Source: Mnemiopsis leidyi
Taxonomy: Eukaryota; Ctenophora; Tentaculata; Lobata; Bolinopsidae
Reading direction: 5' to 3'
NCBI GenBank assembly: GCA_000226015.1
Contig: JH153653.1
Location: forward strand, 76,026 to 106,542
Length of the DNA stretch: 30,517 nucleotides
Shown here: piece after piece, positions 19,422 to 30,009 of the stretch
Layout: each line of letters opens with the position of its first letter
Numbering within the stretch: position 1 is the stretch's first letter
Program-made: the position numbers and the translations under genes
Notes under the pieces: generated by a model
The model's input: the letters and a program-made list of their open reading frames with translations, nothing else
What the model was told of the DNA's origin: nothing
Database searches by the model: none

Positions 19422-20104
19422 CTACATGAGTTAATATCGAGCTTGGACGGCATATCTTAAATAATGTTCCTCCCGAGTTAGCAAAGAGGTGTACGCCGAA
19501 CTTTCAAGCAATAACGCCATCTGAAAGTGTGTGGATGTGGTAGATCAGTGGCAGTGTGTGGATTTTGTGAGACAATTTTAAACCCCAAATGCTCGGTTGT
19601 TGTAGTTGAACCGAAGTCAAGACGTACAGAGTAAGTAAATCCAGAAAGCAAACCCCAATATAAATCCCAGACACTCAAAAAAGAAAAGAGCTGTAAAAGT
19701 TGCCGGTTTTTCGTTAAAAAATGAAGAATCACACACTTATTTCACCTCGTCCTAAGACTCGTCGAGAGGTGTATAGTACTCAAATGCTATATCATCCTCG
19801 AGTCTAGTTTTGAGATGACCGATACACAGGATTACACACATCTTGAAAAGTTGTGAGTCAATAAACGAGAAAAACATTTTCTAGATAAATGAATAGAAAT
19901 ATGTTTACATTTAGTCAACTGGTCGCATTAAATTGTTGACTAAAATTGCCCATTTTGAATTTTCAGTCAGTTTGCACGCAAGTTGTCACAATTATTTCTT
20001 ATACCTAAAGTCGACTAGTAAGAATTAGCAAATACGAGTGCGAAATGAGAAGTGTCTAAAATGTTTAGTGACAAATAAATCTAGTTTTAAACTATTTCAC
20101 AAGT

Positions 20105-20235
20105 CAGTCTATATATAGTCATATCTGTCTGTTTATCTGTCTGTTTATAAGATAGTCTGTCTGTTAATATGATACACTGTCTGCCTTTTTAGGTTGAACT
20201 TTGTTTCATTACGGTTGTCTGTCTGTTTATATCAT
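20105..20235. repeat. GTCTGTCTGTTTAT-type tandem repeat reaching a stop codon
   Basis: Repeated CTGTCTGTTTAT words (about 20127, 20139, 20155, 20217) form a degenerate array. The last copy contains the TTA at 20227-20229, the complement of the tetraspanin TAA stop. The 3' UTR of the main tetraspanin isoform therefore begins inside the array. Confidence 0.6.
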
Positions 20236-23200
20236 ATTCTTCTCATAGTCAAGTTCCTCAGTGAACAGAGTCATCACGTATGAGGTCAATATCAAGATGC
20301 TCATCTGAAGTAAGTTTGTTTGTCAGTCACTTGAGTCTTCTTAACATTGTCTAGTTTATAAATTCAACATCTGCTTCTATTATTCAAGAGTATCAATAGA
20401 CGTTGCGTCGTTGCACAGAATGTTAAAACATTAAACGAGCTAACTAGGTCAAATTGTACAAAAACTGACAAGTGACCTACGACAACAGTGAATTCTGACT
20501 AATTTCTCGTTAAATTTCAAGACTTCTTTGATCTTGATATCTTGCGACTTACTATTTGCTTATGACGTACACAGGGGCGCATACATTTACGTTAAACGAG
20601 TAAGCGCTATGTACGTGATAGGATCTGAGCTGCAGTCTAGTACATCAATCATCTAGATAACGGGCGCGCGCCAGCATTTTAACTGACGCGCGCAGAAAGG
20701 ACCCCACGATCCAACAGCAGCGCGTGTCGTAAGGGCGAACACAACGATAATAATAACAAGTGACGTATTGCTAATTGATATCTAAACATGACGTACAGTG
20801 GTACACGAGTGTAAGCGAATCAACAAATAAGTTATTTCTAAACCGTAAATTACCTGTAATATGACAATGACACCAGAGACTATTCCAACATACAGCAAGT
20901 TGTTCTCCACAAAGTTAATCATGGACACTTTGCAGCCCTGAAAGTTTTATGTGTTGTCATGGAAACCGCAACAAATAGCAAGCGCGCCAGCTAAAATTTG
21001 TTAAGTAATATCTGTTATTACTAAATTTAAATTCTCCAACAGCGCCTGATGATGATTGGTGAAATAGCATATAGTAAAGACTAACAATACGATTTCTGCA
21101 GTCATTATTTAAATTTACAACAAAAGGTTTAAGTTAGAAAATAGGAAAGAAAAGTTTTCTCACATGGGAAGTAGTAAGTAGTAAGTAATAAGTAGTAGTA
21201 ACAAGTAACTCACAATTTTGTAGATATTCTCATTATCTGAGATAGTTTTCGCACTACCACAGCCTGCTGAATCTGGGTCTTTGCAGCAGCTAAAACGAAT
21301 GAAAGTATAAGTCATAGAGATGTTATAAGAAAGATTTTATAGGCATGATGGTTTTGGTATCCCAGCATAATTCAAAACGCAAAATAACACCAAAACACTA
21401 TCACTATAGTACCTCGCTAAACAAAGTTATTATATAGCAAATTTCATATAGCAAAGTTATAATAGATAATAAAAAGTGAGATTAAAAATGAGGAAGATGA
21501 AGGGCCCATATTTTGCGCCAGTAGCTACACAATGTGTACACATCTTATGTGTTAAAGTTTTCTGGCGTCCCGTAATATTTTACAGATGGAAGGATATCGT
21601 ACATAACATTGCTATACTGTAAAATTAGAAAAGTTGTTGATTAAGAAAATAAACACCTGTCAGGAACGGTCCTCTCTGGAGCTGTTTCACTTTTGTAGGC
21701 AGCATTATAGTTGGGCCAGTCGTCAGGGCCCGTCACTCCGCAGCATTCAAACTGTAGAGATTGAAATACATTTGTCATTTTACTGCAAACTTGCTTACAC
21801 TTTTGCAACAATTTGTATCGTTTCCTAAGCTTGCACACTCAATCTCAAATGTCAAAGCGGATAGGAACATAAATTTAGACTTTTGAGTTTTGGGCCACCT
21901 CTGTTCCCAAATTTGTCACACCACAGTTGCTATGGAAGTATATGGTGCAGAGGAACCTTGCAATTTGCTATGGGATGACAAAATCCACGAATACAAAACT
22001 CGAAATTATATCTCACGTTCTCCTGAATGGCGTCAACAGTCTTCTTGATGATGTCCGCCTCATCCTTAGCTTCGTCTCCATAGTAACCAATAAACTCGTA
22101 CGTTTTGTTGGTAGCGTACTGTAATGTATATACACTAGAGTACAAGATATGGAATCTCTTCCATACGTGTAAAGTATAATCTTATATTGTACGAAGCAAA
22201 AGGTTGATTTAATTATATTATAATTTATACTGAAAGTGAGAATTCCAAGATTAAGTACACGCTTGAGATGGGAGAAGAAAAGAGAGGAGAAAGTTGAGGA
22301 AATAAGGTTTGTGAAAACTGAAAAGTAAAGGATAATTTTCTTGAGATTTTGTCACCAAAAGAGACACAGTCGCGTGTCAACAAGTTCAAAGTTTCTCATT
22401 GCTCTACAAACTCCTAACCCTTTATTTAACTTTCTAATCGCATAATAAAATTTGGGAATATTTCAGGATTTAATGAGGCACTGAGGTTAAAAATACATCA
22501 AACATCTGAATTCTGTGACACTTAGTAAGTTCTAACCGCTTCACTGATATTAAACAGCTTACATTAATTAAAATAACTAAAACTCTAAGAAAGCTGAGAG
22601 TAAGTTCTTACCTCTTCCACCTCTGACTTCATGGCAACACATCCGACAGCAAGAATGATCTCTACCAGCATTATCAGAATCAGGAATCCCATGTACTGCA
22701 AATAGAAGTCGTTACTTTTTACTGTTTGGTAATCAATAACTTAAAAGTTGATAAGCGGTAAAGTTATTAACAAAAACAAACATTTCATCGGAACGAAAAA
22801 TGTCTCACTCTTCAGTAGAAAGAAATTAATTCCTGCGAGTGTTTATGTTCTAACTTAGAACTTTAAACATTTCCCTTCAAACTTACGACTTTCAGGAGGA
22901 ACATAACTTCGCAACACGCTCCAAAGAATCCACAAATTCCAACAAGAAGCAACAGAGCTCCGACAACGATAGATACGATGGGGATGTTGAAAATACTGAA
23001 AGTTATCGTTTGTTTAATAATTTTTTTTTCTTCTGTACAGTAAACAATATATAGATATCCCCCGAAAACGTATTGTCTCATCTACTTTATATGAGGATCA
23101 AAATAACATACGTTCTTTTTTGTTTTTTACAATTTTGTAAATTATCGCTTATCTGACAGAGTCAGTAAATGTGGAGAGTTCCAAATAAGGGGAGTTTACA

Positions 23201-25693
23201 AGCAAGACTTTAGACAGTCCATAGAATAGTGAGTCCTTTTCGTCCTTCGAGTATAGTATACACGAAACATTAAATTTACAGATGTGAACATGAACAGTAA
23301 AATGTAAACAGTAAAGTTCCGATGTATGTACAGTACAATTGTATAAAGTACAAAGGTTGTACGGTGTGTGGGTCCAGAATTTTAATGTGTACACCTGCTT
23401 GCAGATAACGAATGTACAATGGAGAGTAGCGCCATTACGTGTAGTGCTATAACTTGCTATACTTACACATGATACACGCTGCTTTATGAGTTCACACGAA
23501 ACTGAGTCAGTGAGATCACTTCATAACTAGTCATTTATCGAGTTTAACAAGGGACTAGTAATGATAACCACATAGATGATAACTTAAATGATAACATTAA
23601 TGATAACCACAACATTCGTAGTCCAATTTATTTTCCGACATAAATCTATCATTACTACATCCTTTACTACACCTATAGAAATAGTTATTACCACATTCAT
23701 TTTTTTAAAAAATAACCACTGAACTTGGTAGAACTAAGTCCTAGATTGCCCTTGTCTCTAAGCTTACAAAATATACTTATGTAAGTAAAAATAATAAAAG
23801 TTGAAGGAATGATGACATACTCATGGTTGAAGATTTCCTTGTAAAAGCCTGTTTCACTGAGTTGCCAGTACAGTCCTGCGGCTAGAATAGCTCCTCCAAT
23901 CAGCTGAAAGTATGAACAGTGTTAATGTTAACTGCACGTTAGTTCTGTGTTAATCTCAACTCCGTTAGTTGTGTGTTAATGTTAACTGTGTTAGTTCTGA
24001 AATGTAATGTAAACTGTGCTAATTCCGTGTTAATGAAACGTGTTAGTTTGTGTTAATGCTCGAAAGTTAACTATTTGTTCAGTTTTGATGTAATTTTTAC
24101 TCTGTTAGTTCAGTTTCACAACATTTACCACAAAAGCACCAAAGCAACAAGAAAATCAAGGCCTAGGCCAGTGATGGTTTTTGATCAGTTTGTACTGAAT
24201 GATATTTATTTGTGTATCATGTAGGTTACCAAATACCTACTCCTCTCTTACAAACTTATCATAATGCACAGAGCACAGTTCTACATAAAAATTATACACA
24301 CTACAGCACTTGCTCGCTAGCAAGTTGGCCTCACCAAATTTGTGCCAGTTTTATTGCAGACAATAACGTTAGGCATGTTTGAATGTAATGAAAAACAAAT
24401 GGAGATTTAATGCAATTAGCTATTTGTAGAAATTCACTACATTTACCTACTGTATCAGTACTTAATTGTACAGCTTGGATTTGTTCAAGATCAATACTCC
24501 AAAAACTATAACTTTAGGCAAAATGTACATACACACAACATTGTACTTTAGTTTTATCAGCTCTAACGGAACAAAAGGATTGGAAACACGAGAAGTGTTA
24601 TATTGATTGGTATACAATAGAACAGATCAACACATAGCTAGATTGTGTTCCAAACATGTCCTGTTGTGATATAATTAGCCGAGTACAAGTTTATCATAAC
24701 CTGTGTACATTCTATATCTGCTGTCCTACTTTTTCGTTTATCAAATTGTACATCTACAGCAACAAATAACCTAATTAGCACTTCACATGTGAGCGTTTAC
24801 AATATAATTACCCAATTAAACTATGTCTTGCAAGCACGACAGACATAGTACACACTACAGCTTGAGATACACACTACATCGTGCATGTTACCTCCTACAT
24901 GAAATGCTATCATCACGTTTACAAGAAGAAGAGAAGAATAAACTTTGTCTGACCTATAAAGTCGGGGAGACAAAGTTTATGTTTATTTTATCACACATTA
25001 ACATAACATGGAGCAGTTTACAGAAATTTCCAATAATTTTAGGGTGAATTTTAATATAGTGGTGTTGTTTACCGAAATTAATTCCTTGTGTATGAGTATG
25101 AAATGCAATTTCCTTCTGTACAATTTCATATAAAAAGCAATGTAATAGTTGTGAGGAAGTTTTATAGTTGTGGCTTTATAGTATCAGATAGCACAGTTTG
25201 CAAGTATAGCATGTTACTGCGCAGGAAGTGATAGTTATTAGGGACACCAGATTACACTTAAACAGTTTCCCTACCAATACATCACAATTCATATTTAACA
25301 CCGTGTGACTATTGGAGTAACTATTTGTGTAACTATTGATGTAACTACCAAAGATTCAATAGTTGGTTTACATTGTGCACAGTTAAAGGCAAAACTTGTT
25401 TTGTACTGTGCATCATTATGCAACATTAAGATAAGAAAAATTGAGCAACTTTTTGGATGATCAAGATTCTAAATATAATACCAGAGATTGAGCTTATTTT
25501 TTGTGAAAATTCAAATTTAGATGATTGATCTGTAGTACTTTTACACAACTAAGTTCGTCTCATTGCTCAAGACCAGCCATTTAAAATCCAACATTTGAGC
25601 TGTAGCAGCTAAACTTACAATGATGATGATGTTGATCACCATGATAAACATCTTGGCACATTTATCACAGCAGCCTCTGTCTTCTGACCCCAT
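20227..25693 (-). CDS. Tetraspanin, complete, 9 exons, 261 aa
   Basis: Exons (transcript order): 25693-25619, 23903-23821, 22995-22887, 22695-22612, 22118-22017, 21751-21657, 21289-21214, 20937-20854 and 20304-20227. All are in phase with GT-AG borders. There are four membrane segments: about 14-37, 57-80 (GICGFFGACCEVMFLL), 90-112 and 220-248. The large extracellular loop carries CCG (154-156), PDSCC (181-185), Cys193 and Cys210, making six Cys, plus a possible N-glycosylation site at Asn121 (NKT). The N-terminal CCDKC is a likely palmitoylation site. Tetraspanins organise membrane microdomains at the cell surface and on endosomes. A 3' splice site lies 12 nt before the ATG. The spacing and loop suggest the CD63/CD151-type branch, but the exact subfamily is uncertain. 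Intron 1 (25618-23904) is the longest and carries tandem repeats beside its acceptor. Confidence 0.96.
23925..24065. repeat. Degenerate GTTAGTTCTGTGTTAATG tandem repeat
   Basis: About five diverged copies of a 25-35-bp unit built from GTTAGTT, TGTGTTAATG and TTAACTG words. They lie in tetraspanin intron 1, ending about 20 bp from the acceptor of exon 2. No exonic sequence is included. Confidence 0.6.
24066..25610 (-). other. Body of tetraspanin intron 1
   Basis: About 1.5 kb of AT-rich sequence between exons 1 and 2. I see no exon with codon-like composition on either strand. The open frame near 24823-25047 has no splice or start context and low-complexity content. Confidence 0.6.
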
Positions 25694-26104
25694 TTTGCTA
25701 GACAACTGAAGTTCATTAGTTGATTAAAAATGTTTAGAGAATGTTAGCTATATAAAGTTACAAAAGATGTAAGTTACAAAAGAAGTTAGTCTACAGTCGA
25801 TACACCAGCTGTAAATAAATGAGTGGCTTAAATAAAATTCTATCATGAATCAAAAACAATCTATTTGGGATCTACATAGTCCCAACAAATATTTGCATGT
25901 CCTCTAAATCTTAGAAAACAAGTTAATTTAAGGTACTCAATCAATAATTCAGGGTATTTCATCACAAAACCAAGAGGCACTGCACCAGTTGCAGTTGAAA
26001 GTCATGCAAAATTGTTCAAAATATTAATATTGCAGTATATCCACTTCACATTCTGAATAGATAGGCAGAAATGTCTTTCACACAGGATGGTTAAATACTG
26101 GGTG

Positions 26105-26290
26105 TATGCTGTGGAAATACTAGTGGTATAGTGGTATCTACCCCAACCTTCTGTACTGGAGGTTGGAGGTTCGATTCCCAGATCCCCCAATCCTAGAGAC
26201 CTGCACTAAGGACATTCGCTTATGCTATCTACTTCAGCTTTGGTCCACTCACCTGAATGAGTAATGACCGGGAAACCATGATTGATTGTT
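26105..26290 (+). mobile_element. tRNA-derived SINE-like element
   Basis: An A-box-like TAGTGGTATAGTGGTAT (about 26125) and a perfect B box GGTTCGATTCC (26168-26178) sit at tRNA-like spacing, with a CCAACCT...AGGTTGG stem in the anticodon-arm position. The loop of that stem is longer than 7 nt and the acceptor stem does not close, so this is not a working tRNA gene. A non-tRNA body follows to about 26290. The element lies upstream (5') of the tetraspanin on the other strand and next to the inverted-repeat element. Confidence 0.6.
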
Positions 26291-26297
26291 AGGCCTG

Positions 26298-27801
26298 CCG
26301 ATAGTTGCGCCCAGAAGAATCCAACTCCCACGGTTTAACAAGCTGCCCAATCATTAATGTGATATGATATGGTAGCTTAGATTCTAGAAACAATAGTTGC
26401 GCCCAGGGATCACATTACATTGGTCAGGACCCACATTACACTTGGAACAACAGATAAAGACAGCCAGTTTCGAAAAACAAATCAAGAAACTTAACGACTT
26501 GTGTGAAAGAAACTTGACGTCAACATCTAGTATTAAAAACGCCATCGACCAAGTTCTTACCGACTTGCATATATCAGAACTACATACTCAGGAAGTTGAC
26601 AATCACCTCAGCAGGCTGAAACATGACCTGAAGAACAATTATAATAGTGCCTTCTTTCGAGAGAATAGCAAACTGATAAAGGAGATTCATAAGACTGTTA
26701 GCAACAAAGCGGATGCCACTGCTGCAGCTCAAACATCACAGACTAACAACAACACTGCCCCACAAAATAACTTTGTTATTCATACCTCTCGGGTCACTAA
26801 CGCTCGAAGAAGTGCAGGATTCAGCAGGATCATGACCCAATCTAAAATCTGTCTAAGTCTGTCTTGTCAGGGTCACATTCTACATGTTTGTTTCTACTTA
26901 AGAACATATGTTGCTTTTGGACTGACTGCTACACCTACAACGAACGGAAGGAGAGGATTCAGCTGATGGACTGTATGGCGATGTTCGAAGAACCGGAGCA
27001 AGAAATGTCCCTGTGCGGTGTACTTCTGCAGCAGCGACGAATCCCTCAACACTGGTCCTAGAGAGTACAACCATCCTGCTCAGTCCTTGGTGGAGGAGAA
27101 GGAGACCCTCTTCACTTCCCTGCCTCTTCTAACCCTGATCTCAACGTCAACCTTCCTAAGTTGGACTCGCTGGCACGAGAAGCGCAGAGATATGTATTTC
27201 TGGCATTTGCCCCCCTTCAGCATATTGAAGTATCGATGGCACTAGAGCTGGCACTAAGTTTGACATAATGCAGTGCTGGAATCACTACCAAAGTTGACCC
27301 TGGCTATCCACGCACTAGTAACATGGTTAAAGGCTTTCACCAAGGCCAAAGTTAATCACCCAGTGTCCAATAGTACTTTAGAGCAATCAAAGAGCAGCAA
27401 GTCACTACAGACTGGCCTTTGGTAAGACACCTACCAAAAAGCATAAGACCCGAAACAGTAATCTGTATGAGATCTGTAAACAGTTCAACTCTGAAGATGT
27501 CCACGGCTACCTCTTCAAGATTGCTGAGTTCTTTGGACAAGATATTTAGATGTGTTATTGTATGTCATATTGATTTGACATAACTTTACTTATCATTACA
27601 GTTACACTTGACTTTAAATGATACAACAAAAGTACAATAGAAATAAGCCTACTAGCTGGGCGCAACTGTCGGGAATCATATTCTCACACTTAACTGGGTG
27701 CAACTGTCGTTTCTAATTAAGAGGATCACTTGATCAGATTTAATTCGTCATCACCTAATCAAGCTCTGTCAGAGATTTCAACTAACTGGGTGCAACTGTC
27801 C
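26298..27801. mobile_element. Element bracketed by inverted GTTGCGCCCAG repeats
   Basis: CCGATAGTTGCGCCCAG at 26298-26314 is the reverse complement, with one mismatch, of CTGGGCGCAACTGTCGG at 27656-27672. A second left copy lies at 26393-26406, and two more right copies at 27694-27709 and 27786-27801 (CTGGGTGCAACTGTC). Two inward copies thus face three outward ones around a decayed ORF, which suggests a 1.4-1.5-kb element with nested ends. No target-site duplication or transposase was identified by eye. Confidence 0.5.
26430..27549 (+). pseudogene. Decayed intronless ORF, gag- or ORF1-like
   Basis: Coding-like sequence runs in one direction through several frames. The first part (26430-26850) is an alpha-helical, coiled-coil-like stretch (QIKKLNDLCERN, LKHDLKNNYNSAFF) followed by an Asn/Thr/Ala-rich linker. 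Later, in other frames, come LDSLAREAQRYVFLAFAPLQ (about 27151-27210) and, after stop codons, KTPTKKHKTRNSNLYEICKQ ending in a TAG at 27549. Several frameshifts and internal stops separate these parts. The helical N-terminus, low-complexity linker and lack of introns fit a retroelement gag/ORF1-like protein or a captured processed copy. No reverse transcriptase or recombinase is visible. Confidence 0.45.
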
Positions 27802-28678
27802 GGCAGCCAATTATTAAATGAGGAGGGTCTCCGATAAAAGATCTATAATCTTCCAGGTGCCCCTTCACTACAACTGTAAAAGGTTTGGTGCAGGTGTAAC
27901 AAATACAAAATACAAAAAATACAGTGAGAACAAAATTGTACACCCTTTTGAAATTCTCTTTGGCCCGAATTCGATTGCAAAAGATGTCAGCTATTCTTAA
28001 AACAGTATACATCCTTCTAATTCTTGCAACCGAATGGGTACTGTAAAAGTGTCGGCTAAAACAGCATGACTTACTTGGGTGGGGTCGTTCCCCTAAAGGC
28101 CAAACAAGCTCTTGGAGTCCCTAGAGGTCCCAGATATCAAACGGATTCTTTATTCCCCTAAATGTCATGGCCTTTCATTACTTAAAACAGTATGTGTTTG
28201 TTTTTTTGCAGTGTTGCAGTGTTAAAACTCACTCAGATCTTAAGCTTAGTTATTTCATATCTATAAAGCGTAGATAAGACGCATATTTCATATCTAACCA
28301 TGACGGCAATTACAATGTTCCATAATTGCCTTTTACATAAACTCGTAAGAATTTAATATTGAATATGTGAAATAACTCGTAATGCTCAAGCATGATATGG
28401 GAATTTTTCCGGAAAATATTCTAAAATAATTAAGATGACTTAATAGATTTTACGTTTTTCAATGAGTATAGTGTGTGTCCTTTGTTGTGCCGCGCAAGCG
28501 TGCACCTGCCCCATTTGCATGCTTTTGCATTTATGCAGTGGACAGGCGCGCGCGCCGCGCGGCACTTCAACTGCGCGCACTATGCTGGGCCAACCCGCGC
28601 TACCCATATTTTTGATATTCTATCAAGTGCGGTGAATGAAATATGTATTATTTGATTATTAACTGCTGTAAATAAAAT
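27802..28678. other. Non-coding stretch with a CpG-rich hairpin
   Basis: Mostly AT-rich with nothing coding. At 28484-28562, GTGCCGCGC and GCGCGGCAC form inverted arms about 60 bp apart around TTTGCATGCTTTTGCAT-type sequence, with a GCGCGCGCGCC run beside the right arm. It could be a small foldback element. Confidence 0.45.
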
Positions 28679-28987
28679 TTGTCTTTTCCTGAAAAAAAAT
28701 TTGTCTTTTCCTATGCAATCAAATATGCTCAAAGTATAGCCCCTTATCAAATATATGGTGAGAATCCGATTTCATGGCACCAAGTTCAAATGAATGATGT
28801 GGATTTTGATCCGGATAATGATGATACAAAATTAGCTGAACATTTAAGATTGAATTATGGTGTGATGGATGGGTATTTATTTAATCAAGCTACACATTCA
28901 CAGTCTTACAGTTTGCAGTTATCGCCCCAGAATTTGGATACTTGTGAGCACAGATGGGTACACAGGCTAACTTATAGCCTTAATTAA
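28679..28987 (+). CDS. Unidentified ORF, about 95 codons, no ATG
   Basis: An uninterrupted frame to a TAA at 28985-28987 in AT-rich DNA. It reads YAIKYAQSIAPYQIYGENP, then NDVDFDPDNDDTKLAEHLR, and later VHRLTYSL. The amino-acid mix is protein-like rather than low complexity. Third positions are strongly A/T, unlike the balanced codon use of the cathepsin and tetraspanin exons. There is no ATG at the 5' end, so it could be an exon or part of a mobile element. A donor-like GGTGAGAAT near 28759 could truncate it. No family is recognised. Confidence 0.3.
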   Translation: MSFPEKKFVFSYAIKYAQSIAPYQIYGENPISWHQVQMNDVDFDPDNDDTKLAEHLRLNYGVMDGYLFNQATHSQSYSLQLSPQNLDTCEHRWVHRLTYSLN

Positions 28988-29270
28988 AAGATTAAAAAGA
29001 AGCATCTAATGGAGTTTCAGGTTCTATCGGTCCTATGTGTAGAAAATTCAAAATTGCCTGGCTTGTCACAGTGAACAAGTGAAGGGATCAAATTTTTTTT
29101 ATAGAATCTGGACTTTTCAGGTCTTTTTAACATTAGTTACTTTTTAATTTCATAAAGTTGTATAGTTTTGTTTCATATTCGTTATCACCTTATCTTTAAT
29201 TGTATATATTGCTTGAGACTGAGAGTTGAAGTTTAATACTTTCAACACTACTACATACGATTCAACCATC

Positions 29271-29353
29271 AACGGGCGATGCGCGTCTAAAAATGCGTGT
29301 CCAGAAATGCGTGAGAGCGCGTGATGGCCGCGACAGTAGGTTATCAACCTACA
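29271..29353 (-). repeat. Module A, inverted copy
   Basis: On the minus strand this matches the two plus-strand copies at 29637 and 30257. It includes the internal hairpin GTAGGTTGATAACCTAC (7-bp arms, 3-nt loop), TGTCGCGGCC and a GACGCGCATCGCCCGTT end. It is the most diverged of the three, with a short gap relative to the others. Confidence 0.8.
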
Positions 29354-29518
29354 AAAGTTAATCAAATGCTAAAAGGGTTCTGATTGAGCAAGCTTTGCGT
29401 TTAAGAGAGGTATGGTAGAAGCAAATCTTATTCAATTTCAAATGCGCGGTGCGTCCGTGAAAATGAGCAGCATGAGCAATTGCTTTATTGTTTATTCAGA
29501 GCCTTTTTTACAAGTAAG

Positions 29519-29626
29519 TACCTGGTTAGGTGAAGGTCGCAACCTCGCTCTGACTTGCTCTAACCAGAGCCCTTTTGCGCGCGTCAGCGCTTGGTTAGGT
29601 GAACGTATTTACCTAACCAGGTGCTT
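29519..29626. repeat. Inverted repeat of ACCTGGTTAGGTGAA
   Basis: GTACCTGGTTAGGTGAA (about 29519) is complementary, with few mismatches, to ATTTACCTAACCAGGTGC (about 29607-29624). A second GGTTAGGTGAA lies between them at about 29593. The words recur singly near 29802 (CAACCAGGTGCTTG) and 29943 (GGTCAGGTGAA). It is part of the modular repeat landscape. Confidence 0.65.
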
Positions 29627-29636
29627 GTCGAGGTGT

Positions 29637-29805
29637 TGTAGGTTGATAACCTACTGTCGCGGCCCTCACGCGCTGTCACGCATTTCTGGCCTGGCGAAGA
29701 AATTTTAGACGCGCATCGCCCGTTGAGTCGAGGTGTTACCCGACCCGCGCGCGGCTCGCAGTTTGCTGCTCTCGTTAGAACATTAGACGGATATCATCTC
29801 GTCAA
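29637..29805 (+). repeat. Modules A and B, adjacent copies
   Basis: Module A (29637-29726) starts TGTAGGTTGATAACCTAC and ends CGCATCGCCCGTTGA. Module B (29728-29805) runs from GAGGTGTTACCCGACCC through GCGCGCGGCTCGCAG to GACGGATATCATCTCGTCAA. Both are CpG-rich against AT-rich surroundings. The near-identical copies downstream imply recent spread. Confidence 0.85.
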
Positions 29806-30009
29806 CCAGGTGCTTGCTAAACCAACATATGACATAGCCCTATGGATCGCGCTCTATTTTGACACAGTAAAAGAGAATTTTTCAGTAAATGAGAATTTTA
29901 TTTTACGTTGTCATATTGCCAAAAGGGGCAGCGCAAGCACTCGGTCAGGTGAACTCATGAAATTGAATGATGAAAGTCAGCTTGTGCGTAGCGGATATAA
30001 TCTTGTCAA

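Noticed and set aside
26115-26190. tRNA gene
   Set aside because: A and B boxes are present, but the anticodon-arm loop is too long and the acceptor stem does not pair; a tRNA-derived SINE fits better.
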